Made by a program: the position numbers and the translations under genes. The notes beneath the pieces were generated by a model that saw only the letters and a program-made list of their open reading frames with translations, was not told the DNA's origin and did no database searches. Positions 43,104 through 53,021 of a stretch of 64,000 nt of DNA are shown in pieces. Source of the DNA: Alphaproteobacteria bacterium. Lineage in GTDB: Bacteria > Pseudomonadota > Alphaproteobacteria > Elsterales > Elsteraceae. The stretch's first letter is position 1. The number at the start of each line of letters is the position of its first letter. The DNA lies in the NCBI GenBank assembly GCA_004292755.1, contig RDXE01000027.1:54069-118068 (forward strand), written 5' to 3'.

Positions 43104-44566
43104 GCCGTGCGGGAGGGGTTGGTCAGTGCGGCCAACACCTCCCGACTCCCGTCGGTCAGCCGCTGGTCCAGTTTGACCAGACTGCCGGTGCAGTGCGTGA
43201 TGGTCTCAGCAGCCGCGCGGGTCTCGTCGAGGGTGCGCAGCACGCGGGTCAAATGGCTTGCGGCATCGGCAATGCGATGCTGGGTTTCTAGGTTGGCAAG
43301 AATGATCGCCTCCCGCCCGTCGCGCTGGCGATTGAGTGCTGCCTCCACGGTCGCGCCGTCATGGGCAAGCCGGGCCAGTTCACCAAGGGCGCGGGTCACG
43401 AGGGCGGTCGCCTCGCGCGCGGCTGCCGTGACCGCAGTCACTTGGTCGGCGATGTCGTTGGCGGCACTGCCAGCGCGTGCAGCCAAGGCTTTGACCTCGC
43501 CTGCGACGACGGCGAAGCCTTTGCCCGCCTCCCCCGCGCGGGAGGCTTCGATGGCCGCGTTCAACGCCAGCAGCTTCGTTTGGTCGGCTACCTCGGAGAC
43601 CAGCCGGGCCGAGTCCCCGATGCGACTGGAGGCTGAGGTGAGGCCAGTCAATGCCTCCGCCCCCGCAGTGGAGGCGCGGGCAGCCTCCGCAGCGGCGGCG
43701 AGAGTGGTCTCAACGGCTTCGGTCAAGGTCTCGCCCAGCTGGGTATTCAGGGCGACCTGACGGTTGATCGTGGCGGCACCATCCTCCACTGCGGCAACGC
43801 CAGCGGCCAGAGCATCGGCCAGCGCTTGGGTTTCGCGCGCGCTGCCATCTACCTGGTCGGCAGCGGCGCTCAGCTCGCCCACAGCAGCGGTCAGTGCGGA
43901 GGCGACCGCCACCACATCAGCCTCAAACCGGGTGGCCAAGCGCCTGCGCGCTATGATCAGTGCCTCCCGTTCGAGCACATGGCCCATTGCAGCAGCAATA
44001 TGTGAGAGCAAATCAACCAGCAATGGGTTCAGGTGGGCAGGGGCAGGGCTGAAGGCCTCAAACACCATGGCGACACCTTGGTCGTCCATCGCGGCAAAGG
44101 CGACGCCGCCGCGCACGCCACTGGCCTGTGCCGCCTCAGCGCGCTTGAAGCCGGGAGCAGTGGTGACATCCTCAAGGGCCTGCGGCTGTCCAGTGGCGAG
44201 CACGGCTCCCACCATACCCTGACCAGGGGCGAAGGCTGCGGCATCGGTGCCTGCTACAAAGGCACGCACGGCTTGGCGATCCAGGCTCGGGTCCAAGTGC
44301 CAAATGCCAGCGGAACGCGCGATGCCATCGTCACCGCGCGCGTAAACATGGCCGATCGGCCAGCCCAGCGCGTGGCACAATTCCCCTAGCAGCGCTTCAG
44401 CCGCGTGCAGGGAGGTGGGCGACTCATGGGCAAGATCAGCAACCCGCCGCAGCAATGCCAGCATTCGCTCCGGCGTTAGCAGGTTGGCGCGATGGCTGGC
44501 AGCAGCGCGGTCCGCCCGCGTGCGAGCGGGGAGCAGCGATCGGGCTAGCGCAGTCGAAAAAGACAT
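43100..44566 (-). CDS. Soluble GAF-domain chemoreceptor-like protein
   Basis: 488 residues, starting [12 protein letters not shown]. Residues ~35-200 form a GAF-type domain ([34 protein letters not shown]). Residues ~215-460 are the methyl-accepting signalling coiled coil with the conserved tip [20 protein letters not shown] and [18 protein letters not shown]. There is no hydrophobic segment, so it is a cytoplasmic receptor that senses a metabolite or redox signal and talks to the chemotaxis kinase. Confidence 0.88.
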   Translation of the reverse strand: MSFSTALARSLLPARTRADRAAASHRANLLTPERMLALLRRVADLAHESPTSLHAAEALLGELCHALGWPIGHVYARGDDGIARSAGIWHLDPSLDRQAVRAFVAGTDAAAFAPGQGMVGAVLATGQPQALEDVTTAPGFKRAEAAQASGVRGGVAFAAMDDQGVAMVFEAFSPAPAHLNPLLVDLLSHIAAAMGHVLEREALIIARRRLATRFEADVVAVASALTAAVGELSAAADQVDGSARETQALADALAAGVAAVEDGAATINRQVALNTQLGETLTEAVETTLAAAAEAARASTAGAEALTGLTSASSRIGDSARLVSEVADQTKLLALNAAIEASRAGEAGKGFAVVAGEVKALAARAGSAANDIADQVTAVTAAAREATALVTRALGELARLAHDGATVEAALNRQRDGREAIILANLETQHRIADAASHLTRVLRTLDETRAAAETITHCTGSLVKLDQRLTDGSREVLAALTNPSRTA

Positions 44567-44834
44567 GGGCGATCTCCCCACTAGAAACCATCAGTGCATG
44601 GAACTGCTTTGGACTACGCGTCACACGCAAGAAGTGGGCCGAAGGGGCGAGCAGCCCCCTGGTGCGACCATCGGCGCTGCGGTCGATGGCAGCAGATCGC
44701 GCGAGGCAGAGCCCCATGACCAAACCGTCATCCTCCGTCAACTTGCGCCCGGCGACAGGGCAGGGCATACAACGGGCCGCGCACCGGCACCCGCCCGTCG
44801 GCGGGAGCGCGCGGGTGTCCCCCTCGGAGCCTCC

Positions 44835-45719
44835 ATGACCAAGCGCGTCCGCAAGGCGATTTTCCCCGTCGGCGGGTTGGGTACCCGCTTTCTCCCCGCC
44901 ACCAAGGCGATGCCTAAGGAGATGCTGCCCGTGGTGGATAAGCCACTGGTGCAGTACGCCGTTGAAGAGGCGCGGGCGGCGGGGATCGAGCAGTTCATCT
45001 TCGTGACCGGTCGCGGCAAGCAAGCGATTGAGGATCACTTCGATCATTCCTACGAACTGCATGATGTGCTGACCCGCCGGGATAAGCGCGACCTGCTGGC
45101 CGTGATCGACGAGATCAAGCTGCCCGCCGGTGCCGTCACCTATACCCGCCAGCCCGAGGCGCTGGGGCTTGGTCATGCCGTGTGGTGTGCGCGCCACTTG
45201 ATCGGCGACGAGCCCTTCGCCGTGCTGCTGGCCGATGACTTGATCCTGGCCGACCAGCCCTGCTTGAAGCAGATGGTCGATGCCCATGCGGGCGTCGGTG
45301 GTTCGATGATCGCCGTGATGGATGTGCCGCCTGCCCATACCTCGCGCTATGGCATCGTGGCCCCCGGCTCGGCCGTGGCCGATCCCCGGCTGGTGCCGGT
45401 GCAGGGTCTGGTGGAGAAGCCAAAGCCCGAGGCCGCTCCCTCCACTCTTGCTGTCATCGGTCGTTACATCATTGATGGTTCGGTGTTTGCCGAACTGGAC
45501 CGCAAACAGACCGGTGCCGGCGGCGAGATTCAATTGACCGATGCGCTGGCGCGGCTGATTGGTCAAGTGCCGTTTCACGGCTTCCGCTTTGCGGGCGAAC
45601 GATTTGACTGCGGCGACAAGGTCGGCTTTCTGGAAGCCAATCTGGCCTTCGCGTTGAAGCGGCCGGACCTCGCCCAACACGTCAAAGCCTTCCTCCCCCG
45701 TTACGCCGCTGCCTGCTAA
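44835..45719 (+). CDS. galU: UTP--glucose-1-phosphate uridylyltransferase
   Basis: 294 residues. The nucleotide-binding signature is GGLGTRFLPATKAMPKEMLP; EALGLGHAVWCAR and GVVEKPKP-like (GLVEKPKPEAAPS) follow, all typical of GalU. It makes UDP-glucose from UTP and glucose-1-phosphate. I chose the ATG at 44835 as the first codon of the conserved sequence (MTKRVRKAIFPVGG). The next gene, ugd, uses its product directly, 12 bases downstream. Confidence 0.95.
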   Translation: MTKRVRKAIFPVGGLGTRFLPATKAMPKEMLPVVDKPLVQYAVEEARAAGIEQFIFVTGRGKQAIEDHFDHSYELHDVLTRRDKRDLLAVIDEIKLPAGAVTYTRQPEALGLGHAVWCARHLIGDEPFAVLLADDLILADQPCLKQMVDAHAGVGGSMIAVMDVPPAHTSRYGIVAPGSAVADPRLVPVQGLVEKPKPEAAPSTLAVIGRYIIDGSVFAELDRKQTGAGGEIQLTDALARLIGQVPFHGFRFAGERFDCGDKVGFLEANLAFALKRPDLAQHVKAFLPRYAAAC

Positions 45720-45731
45720 GGACCTGCCCCC

Positions 45732-47054
45732 ATGCGTATTGCGATGATCGGTACCGGCTATGTCGGTCTTGTCTCCGGTGCCTGCTTCTCGGAATTCGGC
45801 ACCGAGGTGGTGTGCGTCGACAAGGACACGGGCAAGATCGATGGCCTGAACAATGGCCGCATCCCGATCTATGAGCCGGGGTTGGACAAGCTGGTGGAAA
45901 CCAACTTCAAGGCCGGTCGGTTGACCTTCACCACCGACCTTGCGGCGGCGGTGGCTGGCGCGGACTGCGTGTTCATCGCCGTCGGTACCCCCTCCCGGCG
46001 CGGCGATGGTCATGCGGACCTGTCCTATGTCTGGGCCGCAGCGGAGGAGATTGCGCGCGCGATCACTGGCTACACAGTGGTGGTGACGAAGTCGACCGTC
46101 CCAGTGGGCACGGGGCGCGAAGTGGCCCGGATCATCCGGGAGACCAACCCGACTGCTGACTTTGATGTGGTCAGCAATCCGGAATTCCTGCGCGAAGGCT
46201 CCGCCATTGGTGACTTCATGCGCCCAGACCGGGTGGTCATCGGGGCCTCGACAGAGCGCGCGCGCGAGGTGATGCGCTCCCTCTATCGCCCGCTGTTCTT
46301 GATCGAAACGCCGATCGTATTCACCTCCATCGAGACGTCTGAGCTGATCAAATACGCGGCCAACACGTTCTTGGCAGCCAAGATCACCTTCATCAATGAA
46401 ATCGCGGACCTGTGCGAAAAAGTTGGCGCTGACGTCCATGATGTTGCCAAGGGCATTGGCCTGGATGGACGCATCGGCAAGAAGTTCTTGCACCCCGGTC
46501 CCGGCTATGGCGGGTCCTGCTTCCCGAAGGACACACTTGCCCTGGTGAAAACTGCGCAAGATTTCGGGGCACCGCTGCGCATCATTGAAACGGTGGTGGA
46601 CATCAACGACAAGCGCAAGAAGGCGATGGCAGGCCGGGTGGTGGAGGCTGCAGGCGGCAGCCTAGTCGGCAAGACTGTCGCGGTCCTGGGTTTGACCTTC
46701 AAGCCCAACACCGACGACATGCGGGACAGCCCGTCGCTAGACATCGTGCCAGCCTTGCTGGCAGCCGGTGCCACAGTGCGCGCCTATGATCCCGAAGGCA
46801 TGCACGAAGCCAGGAAGATGCTGCCGCCCGAGGTGATCTTCTGTGACACCGCCTATGAGACCATGGGTGGAGCGCATGTGCTGACCATCGTGACGGAATG
46901 GAACGAGTTCCGCTCCCTCGACTTGGCGCGGGTCAAGTCGTTGATGGTGGAGCCGGTGATGGTTGACCTGCGCAATGTCTACGACCCCGAACCGATGGCT
47001 CAGGCGGGCTTCCGCTACACGTCCATCGGGCGCGGCACCAAGCCGACGGCGTAA
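45732..47054 (+). CDS. ugd: UDP-glucose 6-dehydrogenase
   Basis: 440 residues. N-terminal Rossmann motif GTGYVGLVSGACFSEFG, the catalytic Lys block ELIKYAANTFLAAKI, and the active-site Cys in GPGYGGSCFPKD; the C-terminal UDP-binding domain has GLTFKPNTDDMRDSPS. It oxidises UDP-glucose to UDP-glucuronate with NAD, for acidic polysaccharides. It follows galU immediately and almost certainly shares its transcript. Confidence 0.95.
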   Translation: MRIAMIGTGYVGLVSGACFSEFGTEVVCVDKDTGKIDGLNNGRIPIYEPGLDKLVETNFKAGRLTFTTDLAAAVAGADCVFIAVGTPSRRGDGHADLSYVWAAAEEIARAITGYTVVVTKSTVPVGTGREVARIIRETNPTADFDVVSNPEFLREGSAIGDFMRPDRVVIGASTERAREVMRSLYRPLFLIETPIVFTSIETSELIKYAANTFLAAKITFINEIADLCEKVGADVHDVAKGIGLDGRIGKKFLHPGPGYGGSCFPKDTLALVKTAQDFGAPLRIIETVVDINDKRKKAMAGRVVEAAGGSLVGKTVAVLGLTFKPNTDDMRDSPSLDIVPALLAAGATVRAYDPEGMHEARKMLPPEVIFCDTAYETMGGAHVLTIVTEWNEFRSLDLARVKSLMVEPVMVDLRNVYDPEPMAQAGFRYTSIGRGTKPTA

Positions 47055-47059
47055 CGATT

Positions 47060-47467
47060 GTGCCTCGGCTGATTGTCGCCACCTCCAAATCCCTGGCTGC
47101 CTGGGCAGAGGATGTTGGCCTTACCAAGCATGTCTACCACGTTGGCGTTGTGGATGGAGAGGCGGCAGCTGCCATCGAGGCTCTCAACGCCGACCTCCAT
47201 GCCGGGGTTGGCGATTGGACCCTGCTGGCGACGGGGGAGACCAGCCGCACCGAAGCTGAGGTGCAGGAGCGGCTGGCCGCCAAGGAAACGGTGCTGGACC
47301 CGCGTTACTACCCCCGGCTGCGGGACGCAACCAGCTTGGTCAAGGTCAAGCCCGCCCACGTCGCCAACCATCTGCTGGTGCAGGCGGCGTTGACCGACAA
47401 GCCGGTAAAGGCGGGCAAACCAAAGGAGAAAGACTTCGGAGCCTATCTGCTACGCAATATCGCTTAG
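47060..47467 (+). CDS. Small uncharacterised protein downstream of ugd
   Basis: 135 residues from a GTG at 47060, only six bases after the ugd stop. It is soluble, with a Lys-rich end (KAGKPKEKDFGAYLLRNIA) and the block DPRYYPRLRDATSLVKVKPA in the second half. The codon use resembles its neighbours. I do not recognise the family; a role linked to polysaccharide synthesis is only suggested by position. Confidence 0.6.
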   Translation: MPRLIVATSKSLAAWAEDVGLTKHVYHVGVVDGEAAAAIEALNADLHAGVGDWTLLATGETSRTEAEVQERLAAKETVLDPRYYPRLRDATSLVKVKPAHVANHLLVQAALTDKPVKAGKPKEKDFGAYLLRNIA

Positions 47468-47520
47468 TTCGGGTGGGGTCTTGGGTGGTTTTGCGCTTTC
47501 GCCCCTGGGCATCGCGGCGC

Positions 47521-47557
47521 GAGAGTGCTAACACGCCTTAGGCACTCTCCAGGCGTG
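47521..47557 (+). promoter_or_regulatory. Structured 5' leader of the GGDEF-EAL gene
   Basis: GAGAGTGCTAA (47521-47531) pairs with TTAGGCACTCTC (47538-47549) through an 11-bp stem with one bulged G and a CACGCC loop. The loop with its flanking T (CACGCCT, 47532-47538) is perfectly complementary to AGGCGTG (47551-47557) right beside the start region. The two pairings compete or could form a pseudoknot in front of the ATG at 47565. Confidence 0.45.
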
Positions 47558-47564
47558 GCAGGTC

Positions 47565-49442
47565 ATGGACCAAGAGCTGACCCAGGTGATTGATTGCGCA
47601 GAGTGGTTTCGGCGCGCCTTTCCTGGCCTTGCGGTTGAGATTCCGCACGGCTTTGTCGCGTTGGCGCAGGTTCGCCGCTATGCCGAGGGGACCTATCTGT
47701 GCCGCCCGGATCGCCCGGTAGAGGCATTGACTGTTGTTGTCTCTGGTGCAGTGCGGCTGTCCAAGAACGGCCACATGATCCGCGATTTTGCCCCCGGCGA
47801 TTACTTCGGCGAGGGTGGCTTGATCCGCGATGCAGCGCCGGGGGTCGATCTGATCGCGCTGGGCGAGACCACTGTGGTGGAGTTTCCGCGCCTTGCCGCC
47901 CGGCGGGCCCTGTCGGACCACCCCGCGTTCGGCTTTGCCTTTGTCAATGTGCTGCTGTCGGAATCGATGGCGCGTCTGCAGGCCACCAACACCCTGTTTG
48001 CCGACAATCGCAGCCTCGCCCAGCAGTTGGAGCAGGCGGTGGCGCAATTGGCGTTGGCGATTGAGCAGGCTCACGCGTCGGAAGAGCAGATGCGATTCCT
48101 GGCGACGCATGACCCGCTTACGCGTCTGGGCAATCGCACGCTCCTGCACCAGCGCTTAAGCGAGGGGTTGGAGCGCGCCCGTCGATCCGGTCGCCGCTTT
48201 GCCCTTCATATTGTTGACCTGGACCAGTTCAAGGAGATCAACGACCTCCACGGCCATGTGGTTGGTGATCGGCTGCTGGTGGCGGTGGCGGAGCGGGTGG
48301 CGCGCGCAACCCGCGGTGTGGACGCCGTCGCACGGCTGGGCGGCGATGAATTTGCAGTGGTTCAAGACCTGTCGGAAGACAGCGAGGGGGAGCTGATCTC
48401 CGCCAACGTTGCCACCCTGTCGGAACGGATGCTGACGGCGCTGAAGCAGCCGTTTGAAGTGGATGACATTACCCTGGATATCGGTGCCAGCATCGGCATC
48501 GCGTTGTTTCCCAATGATGGGGACACGGTCGAGGAACTGCTGCGCAACGCTGACCTTGCCCTGCACCGTGCCAAGCAGGAAGGCCGTGGACGGGTGGCGT
48601 TCTTCACCGCTGCCCTGGGCGAGAGCGCGTTGCGCGCCAGCACAATCAAGGCCAACTTGCGCCAAGCCGTGCATGAGCGCCAATTCGTCGTTCACTATCA
48701 GCCGAAGGCGGACCTGCGCTCTGGCGACATCACAGGTGCGGAGGCGCTGGTGCGCTGGCTGCACCCGCAGCAGGGCATGATCTCGCCCGCCGAGTTCGTG
48801 CCGATTGCCGAACGCTCAGGGGCAGTGGCGCACATTGGTGAATTTGTGCTGCGCGATGCCTGCTTGGCGGCCAGCCGATGGCGGGTGATCGGGGTTCCGG
48901 ATTTTTCGATTTCCGTCAACCTGTCGCCAGCTCAATTCCGTCTGCACGATGTGGTTGCGGTGGTGGAAGAAGCTTTGCGCGAAGCGGATCTGCCGCCAGA
49001 AGCGCTGGAGCTGGAGGTAACCGAAACCGCGCTGATGACCGAAGGCGACGGCGCCATCCGGCAAATTCGGCGCTTGCAAGATTTGGGCGTCAAGATCGCC
49101 GTCGATGACTTTGGCACTGGTTACTCATCCCTGGCCTATTTGCGCCAATTGGCGGCGCGCACGTTGAAGATTGACCGCAGCTTTGTCCGTGGCTGTGCTG
49201 TGGTGCCAGAAGATGAACAGATCGTTCAAACAATTGTTGGACTTGCGCACAATCTTGGTATGCATGTGGTTGCCGAAGGCGTAGAAGAACCGGAACAGAT
49301 TGCCACTCTTCAGCGCATGCGATGCGACGCAGTCCAAGGGTATTTGATTGCCCGACCGATGAGCGAAACGGCCCTCGAAAGCTTTTTGCAGAACAACACC
49401 TATACCCAGCAGCGGGTCGCAGTTCGATTTCCTGCTCTGTAG
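47565..49442 (+). CDS. Cyclic-nucleotide-binding-like / GGDEF / EAL protein (c-di-GMP turnover)
   Basis: 625 residues. The N-terminal ~30-130 residues form a CRP-type cNMP-binding fold (TYLCRPDRPVEALTVVVSGA, GDYFGEGGLIRD). A helical linker leads to the GGDEF domain with intact GGDEF and the RxxD inhibitory site five residues before it (RGVDAVARLGGDEF). The EAL domain has EALVRW, VTETALM, DDFGTGYSSLAYLR, KIDRSFV, AEGVE and QGYLIARPM, all in place. Both domains look catalytically competent, so a nucleotide signal could tip the balance between making and degrading c-di-GMP. Confidence 0.9.
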   Translation: MDQELTQVIDCAEWFRRAFPGLAVEIPHGFVALAQVRRYAEGTYLCRPDRPVEALTVVVSGAVRLSKNGHMIRDFAPGDYFGEGGLIRDAAPGVDLIALGETTVVEFPRLAARRALSDHPAFGFAFVNVLLSESMARLQATNTLFADNRSLAQQLEQAVAQLALAIEQAHASEEQMRFLATHDPLTRLGNRTLLHQRLSEGLERARRSGRRFALHIVDLDQFKEINDLHGHVVGDRLLVAVAERVARATRGVDAVARLGGDEFAVVQDLSEDSEGELISANVATLSERMLTALKQPFEVDDITLDIGASIGIALFPNDGDTVEELLRNADLALHRAKQEGRGRVAFFTAALGESALRASTIKANLRQAVHERQFVVHYQPKADLRSGDITGAEALVRWLHPQQGMISPAEFVPIAERSGAVAHIGEFVLRDACLAASRWRVIGVPDFSISVNLSPAQFRLHDVVAVVEEALREADLPPEALELEVTETALMTEGDGAIRQIRRLQDLGVKIAVDDFGTGYSSLAYLRQLAARTLKIDRSFVRGCAVVPEDEQIVQTIVGLAHNLGMHVVAEGVEEPEQIATLQRMRCDAVQGYLIARPMSETALESFLQNNTYTQQRVAVRFPAL

Positions 49443-49556
49443 CGGTTCCAACTGCGTTGCTTGATTGCCGCCCGCGACAATCGCGTCCATTGACGCCCGT
49501 GTCAGACGTGACCTAAGTGATCACCCTTCAGAATTTGTGTGATCTTGCAGGTCGAA

Positions 49557-51263
49557 ATGATCGGACACATCCACGCGCTTTATCATCGCTTGATCGCGAC
49601 CTTCGGCTTTCGGGCAAGAATTGTCACAACGGCAATTCTGGGCTGTCTGATCGTGACGATCAGTTTAACTGCAGTGGCAACCCATATTGTCCAGTCACAA
49701 CAGGCCGAGAGAGTGACAACTGAATTGCAGCAGAAGCTGGATTTGCTCCGGTACACCACAGGTGGGCGCGACGCGCATTGGTCGGTGGAGGGGCAGCAGC
49801 TGAAGGCCAATGGCGTGGTGATGAACGGCAATCTCGCCGTGGTGGACTCGGTGCGGGACATTGCCGGCGGTGTGGCGACCATTTTCATGGGCGAAACCCG
49901 GGTCACCACCAATGTCCAGCGTCCCGATGGGACACGCGGTATTGGGACCGTGCTGGCGCCAGGACCCGCCTATCAAGCCGCAATTGTGCGCGGCGAGGTC
50001 TATCGCGGGATGAATGACATTCTGGGCAAAGCCCACCACACCATTTACGAGCCGATTCGCGATCCTGCGGGACATCAGGTTGGCTTGCTTTTTGTCGGCA
50101 TCCCGGCGGAGGACTTTGCGGCGCGGGTCGGCACAATCCGATCCACGGTGCTGATCGCCGGGTGTGCTGTGGCCGTGCTAGCGGCGTTTGGCTGCTGGGC
50201 GATGGTGGTTTGGCAGTCGCGCCCCCTCACACGGCTGGTGCCGGTGCTGCACCAGTTGGCCGGTGGTCAGCTCACTGTCAGCGTGCCTGGCACCAAGCGC
50301 GCGGACGACATTGGCGAGATGGCGCGGGCAATCGAAGTCCTGCGCGCCGCCAGCAGCCGAGTGCAAGCGTTGGAGGCGGAACAGCGCGCGACCGAGGCGC
50401 GAATCGCAGCGGATCGCAAGTTGGCGCAAACTCACCTCGCCACCCGTGTTGAAACCGCCCTTGGCCCCGTTGTTGCGGACATGACCAGCGCCGCCGATCA
50501 TCTGCGCGGGATGGCAACACAGCTCACCGGTGGTGTCGCCAACAGCCTGGATGCCATCGACGCCGGTGCGCGCGCCTCGGTCGAAGCCGTGGACAGTGTG
50601 CAGTCGGTCGCCGCTGCGGCGGAGGAGTTGGCGGTGTCCATTCGCGAGATCGGTCAACAAGTCAGCCACGCGGCAGATCGCACCCGGATGGCAGAAGCGC
50701 AAACCCGCGCCACCGACGACCAGATTTCAGCGCTCAGTACGGCGGCGGAGCGGATTGGCGCTGTGGTCCAACTGATCCACGCGATTGCCGGCCAAACCAA
50801 CCTGCTGGCGCTGAACGCCACCATCGAAGCGGCGCGCGCGGGTGACGCGGGCAAAGGATTCGCTGTCGTTGCCTCGGAAGTGAAAACCCTGGCCGCCCAG
50901 ACCACCAAAGCCACCGAGGAGATTGTCGGCCACATCGCGGCCGTGCAGCAGGCAACCCAGGCAACGGTGGCGGCGATGCGCAGTGTTGCTGATACCATCG
51001 CCGATGTCTCTTCCATCTCCACCACCATCGCCGCGGCAGTGGAGGAACAATGGGCCGCCACGGCCGAGATTGCGCGCTCCACCCAAGTCGCGGTCGCGGG
51101 CAGTCAAGTCACCAATGGCAGTTTTGGCCTGATCTCCAGCAATGCCCACAAGGCAGATGAAACCAGCCGCACCCTGTTAGCCGCTGCGGACGCCCTGGCG
51201 GCCCATTCTGAAACCCTGGATCATGAGGTCACAACAGTGGTCACCTCGCTGCGGGTCGCTTGA
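49557..51263 (+). CDS. Membrane methyl-accepting chemotaxis protein
   Basis: 568 residues from the ATG at 49557. A first membrane helix ([20 protein letters not shown]) is followed by a periplasmic sensor of the single-Cache type ([35 protein letters not shown]). A second membrane helix ([17 protein letters not shown]) leads to a HAMP-like segment, then the signalling domain with [20 protein letters not shown] and [17 protein letters not shown]. It feeds external small-molecule signals to the chemotaxis pathway. Ligand unknown. Confidence 0.9.
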   Translation: MIGHIHALYHRLIATFGFRARIVTTAILGCLIVTISLTAVATHIVQSQQAERVTTELQQKLDLLRYTTGGRDAHWSVEGQQLKANGVVMNGNLAVVDSVRDIAGGVATIFMGETRVTTNVQRPDGTRGIGTVLAPGPAYQAAIVRGEVYRGMNDILGKAHHTIYEPIRDPAGHQVGLLFVGIPAEDFAARVGTIRSTVLIAGCAVAVLAAFGCWAMVVWQSRPLTRLVPVLHQLAGGQLTVSVPGTKRADDIGEMARAIEVLRAASSRVQALEAEQRATEARIAADRKLAQTHLATRVETALGPVVADMTSAADHLRGMATQLTGGVANSLDAIDAGARASVEAVDSVQSVAAAAEELAVSIREIGQQVSHAADRTRMAEAQTRATDDQISALSTAAERIGAVVQLIHAIAGQTNLLALNATIEAARAGDAGKGFAVVASEVKTLAAQTTKATEEIVGHIAAVQQATQATVAAMRSVADTIADVSSISTTIAAAVEEQWAATAEIARSTQVAVAGSQVTNGSFGLISSNAHKADETSRTLLAAADALAAHSETLDHEVTTVVTSLRVA

Positions 51264-51267
51264 GTGG

Positions 51268-51307
51268 GGACAGGCGTGCAGGACCATCCCATGCGCCTGC
51301 ACTGTCC
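51268..51307 (+). terminator. Weak terminator-like hairpin after the chemoreceptor gene
   Basis: GGACAG-GCG-TGCAGG (51268-51282) pairs with CCTGCACTGTCC (51296-51307), 12 bp with a three-base bulge and a 13-base loop. No T run follows, so termination is uncertain. Confidence 0.35.
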
Positions 51308-51548
51308 GCGCCTCTGGCGTCACTGCGCAGCTGACGTCTCAGACCGTGATGAACCATGAGCCTCCAAGAGTAGCCTTGGCCTGGGAAAATCACCCATGGC
51401 ATGTTTCGCCGATAGCAAGACCGGCGGCGGTGTTGCGCTTATTTTCAGCAAAGCCGAGGCTGCTGACAACAAAACGAGTGGTTTAGTCAATGTTGACGGC
51501 CTAGTCTGTCCACTCCGCGTGCGGCACACACCTCAAACCACAGAACCA

Positions 51549-53021
51549 TCAGATACTCGGTATGAACGGCCCGGACTCGGGGGCTGGGTCAGAGTCACTG
51601 GCCGAAAGCGCTATCACGTCGTCGGTGATGGCGCGCAGCAGGGATTGGTCGTGGCCGATGAGCATCAGCGACAGGCCTTGGCGGTCTACCAAGTCAGTCA
51701 AGACGGCCAACAAGTCGCGCTGGGTGATGGGGTCGAGGCGGGATGTCGGTTCATCGGCGATGATCACCGCTGGGTCTAGCAGCAACAGACGGGCCAGGGC
51801 GAGGCGCTGGGCTTCGCCGCCGGAGATGTCGGTGACACCGCGCTGCAACAGGTCGGGTTTCACCTTCAATTGATCCAGCAACGGTGGCAGAGCCAGGGCA
51901 GGATCAAGGCCGGGGCGCACGCGGGCAAGGCGGACCAGTTGGCGCCCGACTGGTTGGTCCGGGGCGAATACGCTGCCGGGGTCCTGGTGCAGCTTTTGAT
52001 AGCGCTGGCGTAGGTGGCGCACCACAGCCTGGTCGCGACCAAGCGGTCGGCCTTGCCAGCACACATCGCCTGCCGTTGGCCGCATCAGCCCTAGCAACAA
52101 GTTGCCAAGGGTGGATTTGCCGACGCCACTAGGACCGGTCACCCCCAGAATCCGGCCACGGCTGAGGCTAAGGGTCAGGTTTTGGAACAGGGCGCGTCCA
52201 GCCGACCAACCAAAGCTAAGCCCGCTGGCGGACAGCAACGGCGCCTCGCTAGCGTCCCACGCGGGCATAGGGCGTGGGTCGCGGCGGGTTGGCGCTGCCT
52301 CCAGCCACTGCCGCGCGTACACCGTGCGGGGCGACGCCAGCACCGCAGCCGTCGGCCCCTGTTCCACCACTTGACCAGCTTTCAGCACCGTCAAGCTGCC
52401 GTCGAGAGCGCGGGCGACCCTGCGGTCATGGGTGATCACCAGCACCGCGCGGCCCGAGGCGGCAGCGCGGCGCAGCCATGCGATAACATGGTGGACGCGC
52501 GCATCATCCAGCCCCTTGGTTGGCTCGTCGGCCACCAGCAGCGGAGCCCCAACGCCAAGGGCTGTTGCAACCAACACCCGTTGGGCCATACCGCCGGACA
52601 GGGTGAAGGCATGACGCGCGCCGGTGTCTGGCGCCAGATCAACGCTGGCCAGCGCCTGCCCAATGGCAGCAGGTGACAAACCCGCCAGCGCCATTTGCCG
52701 CTCGACCCGCATGATTGGGTCCAGCGCGCGTGCCGGTTCCTGCGGGATCACCATCACCTGGCTGCGCCAAGCGCGCCGCAGGCTTGACCTGTCTGCTGCG
52801 GCGCAGGGGGCCAGCCCACCGAGGGTAATGGTGCCACTGGCGCTCAGCCCCGGTGCCAAGAGGCCCAAAATGGCATCGGCGATCAGGCTTTTGCCGCCGC
52901 CGGTTTCTCCCACCAAGGTTGCAATGCTGCCGGTCGGGACGGTGAGCGAGATGCTATCGACCAACAGCCGTCCGCCAGCATCGGCGATGGTCAGGGTGTC
53001 AAGGCAGAGCGCGTTCGTCAT
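51549..53021 (-). CDS. Peptide/nickel-type ABC transporter, fused double ATP-binding protein
   Basis: 490 residues containing two complete ABC domains in one chain. First: Walker A GETGGGKS, signature LSGGMAQRV, Walker B LLVADEPTKGLDD. Second: GPSGVGKS, ISGGEAQRL, VIIADEPTSRLDP. Most peptide/nickel systems use two separate ATPase genes (DppD/DppF, NikD/NikE). The Cys-rich C-terminal extension of oligopeptide ATPases is absent in both halves. The ATG at 53021 overlaps the stop of the permease gene (ATGA). It energises the importer encoded by the next three genes upstream. Confidence 0.9.
   Translation of the reverse strand: MTNALCLDTLTIADAGGRLLVDSISLTVPTGSIATLVGETGGGKSLIADAILGLLAPGLSASGTITLGGLAPCAAADRSSLRRAWRSQVMVIPQEPARALDPIMRVERQMALAGLSPAAIGQALASVDLAPDTGARHAFTLSGGMAQRVLVATALGVGAPLLVADEPTKGLDDARVHHVIAWLRRAAASGRAVLVITHDRRVARALDGSLTVLKAGQVVEQGPTAAVLASPRTVYARQWLEAAPTRRDPRPMPAWDASEAPLLSASGLSFGWSAGRALFQNLTLSLSRGRILGVTGPSGVGKSTLGNLLLGLMRPTAGDVCWQGRPLGRDQAVVRHLRQRYQKLHQDPGSVFAPDQPVGRQLVRLARVRPGLDPALALPPLLDQLKVKPDLLQRGVTDISGGEAQRLALARLLLLDPAVIIADEPTSRLDPITQRDLLAVLTDLVDRQGLSLMLIGHDQSLLRAITDDVIALSASDSDPAPESGPFIPSI

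Noticed and set aside
44436..46559. 707-codon open frame on the minus strand opposite galU and ugd
   Set aside because: It spans two well-identified genes on the other strand; the composition (Gly, His, Gln, Arg rich) is typical of a shadow frame.
47521..47549. CIRCE-like halves GAGTGCTAA and TTAG(G)CACTC
   Set aside because: In a true HrcA operator the order is TTAGCACTC-N9-GAGTGCTAA; here the halves are in the opposite order, with an extra G and a 6-base gap, and the downstream gene is not a chaperone gene.
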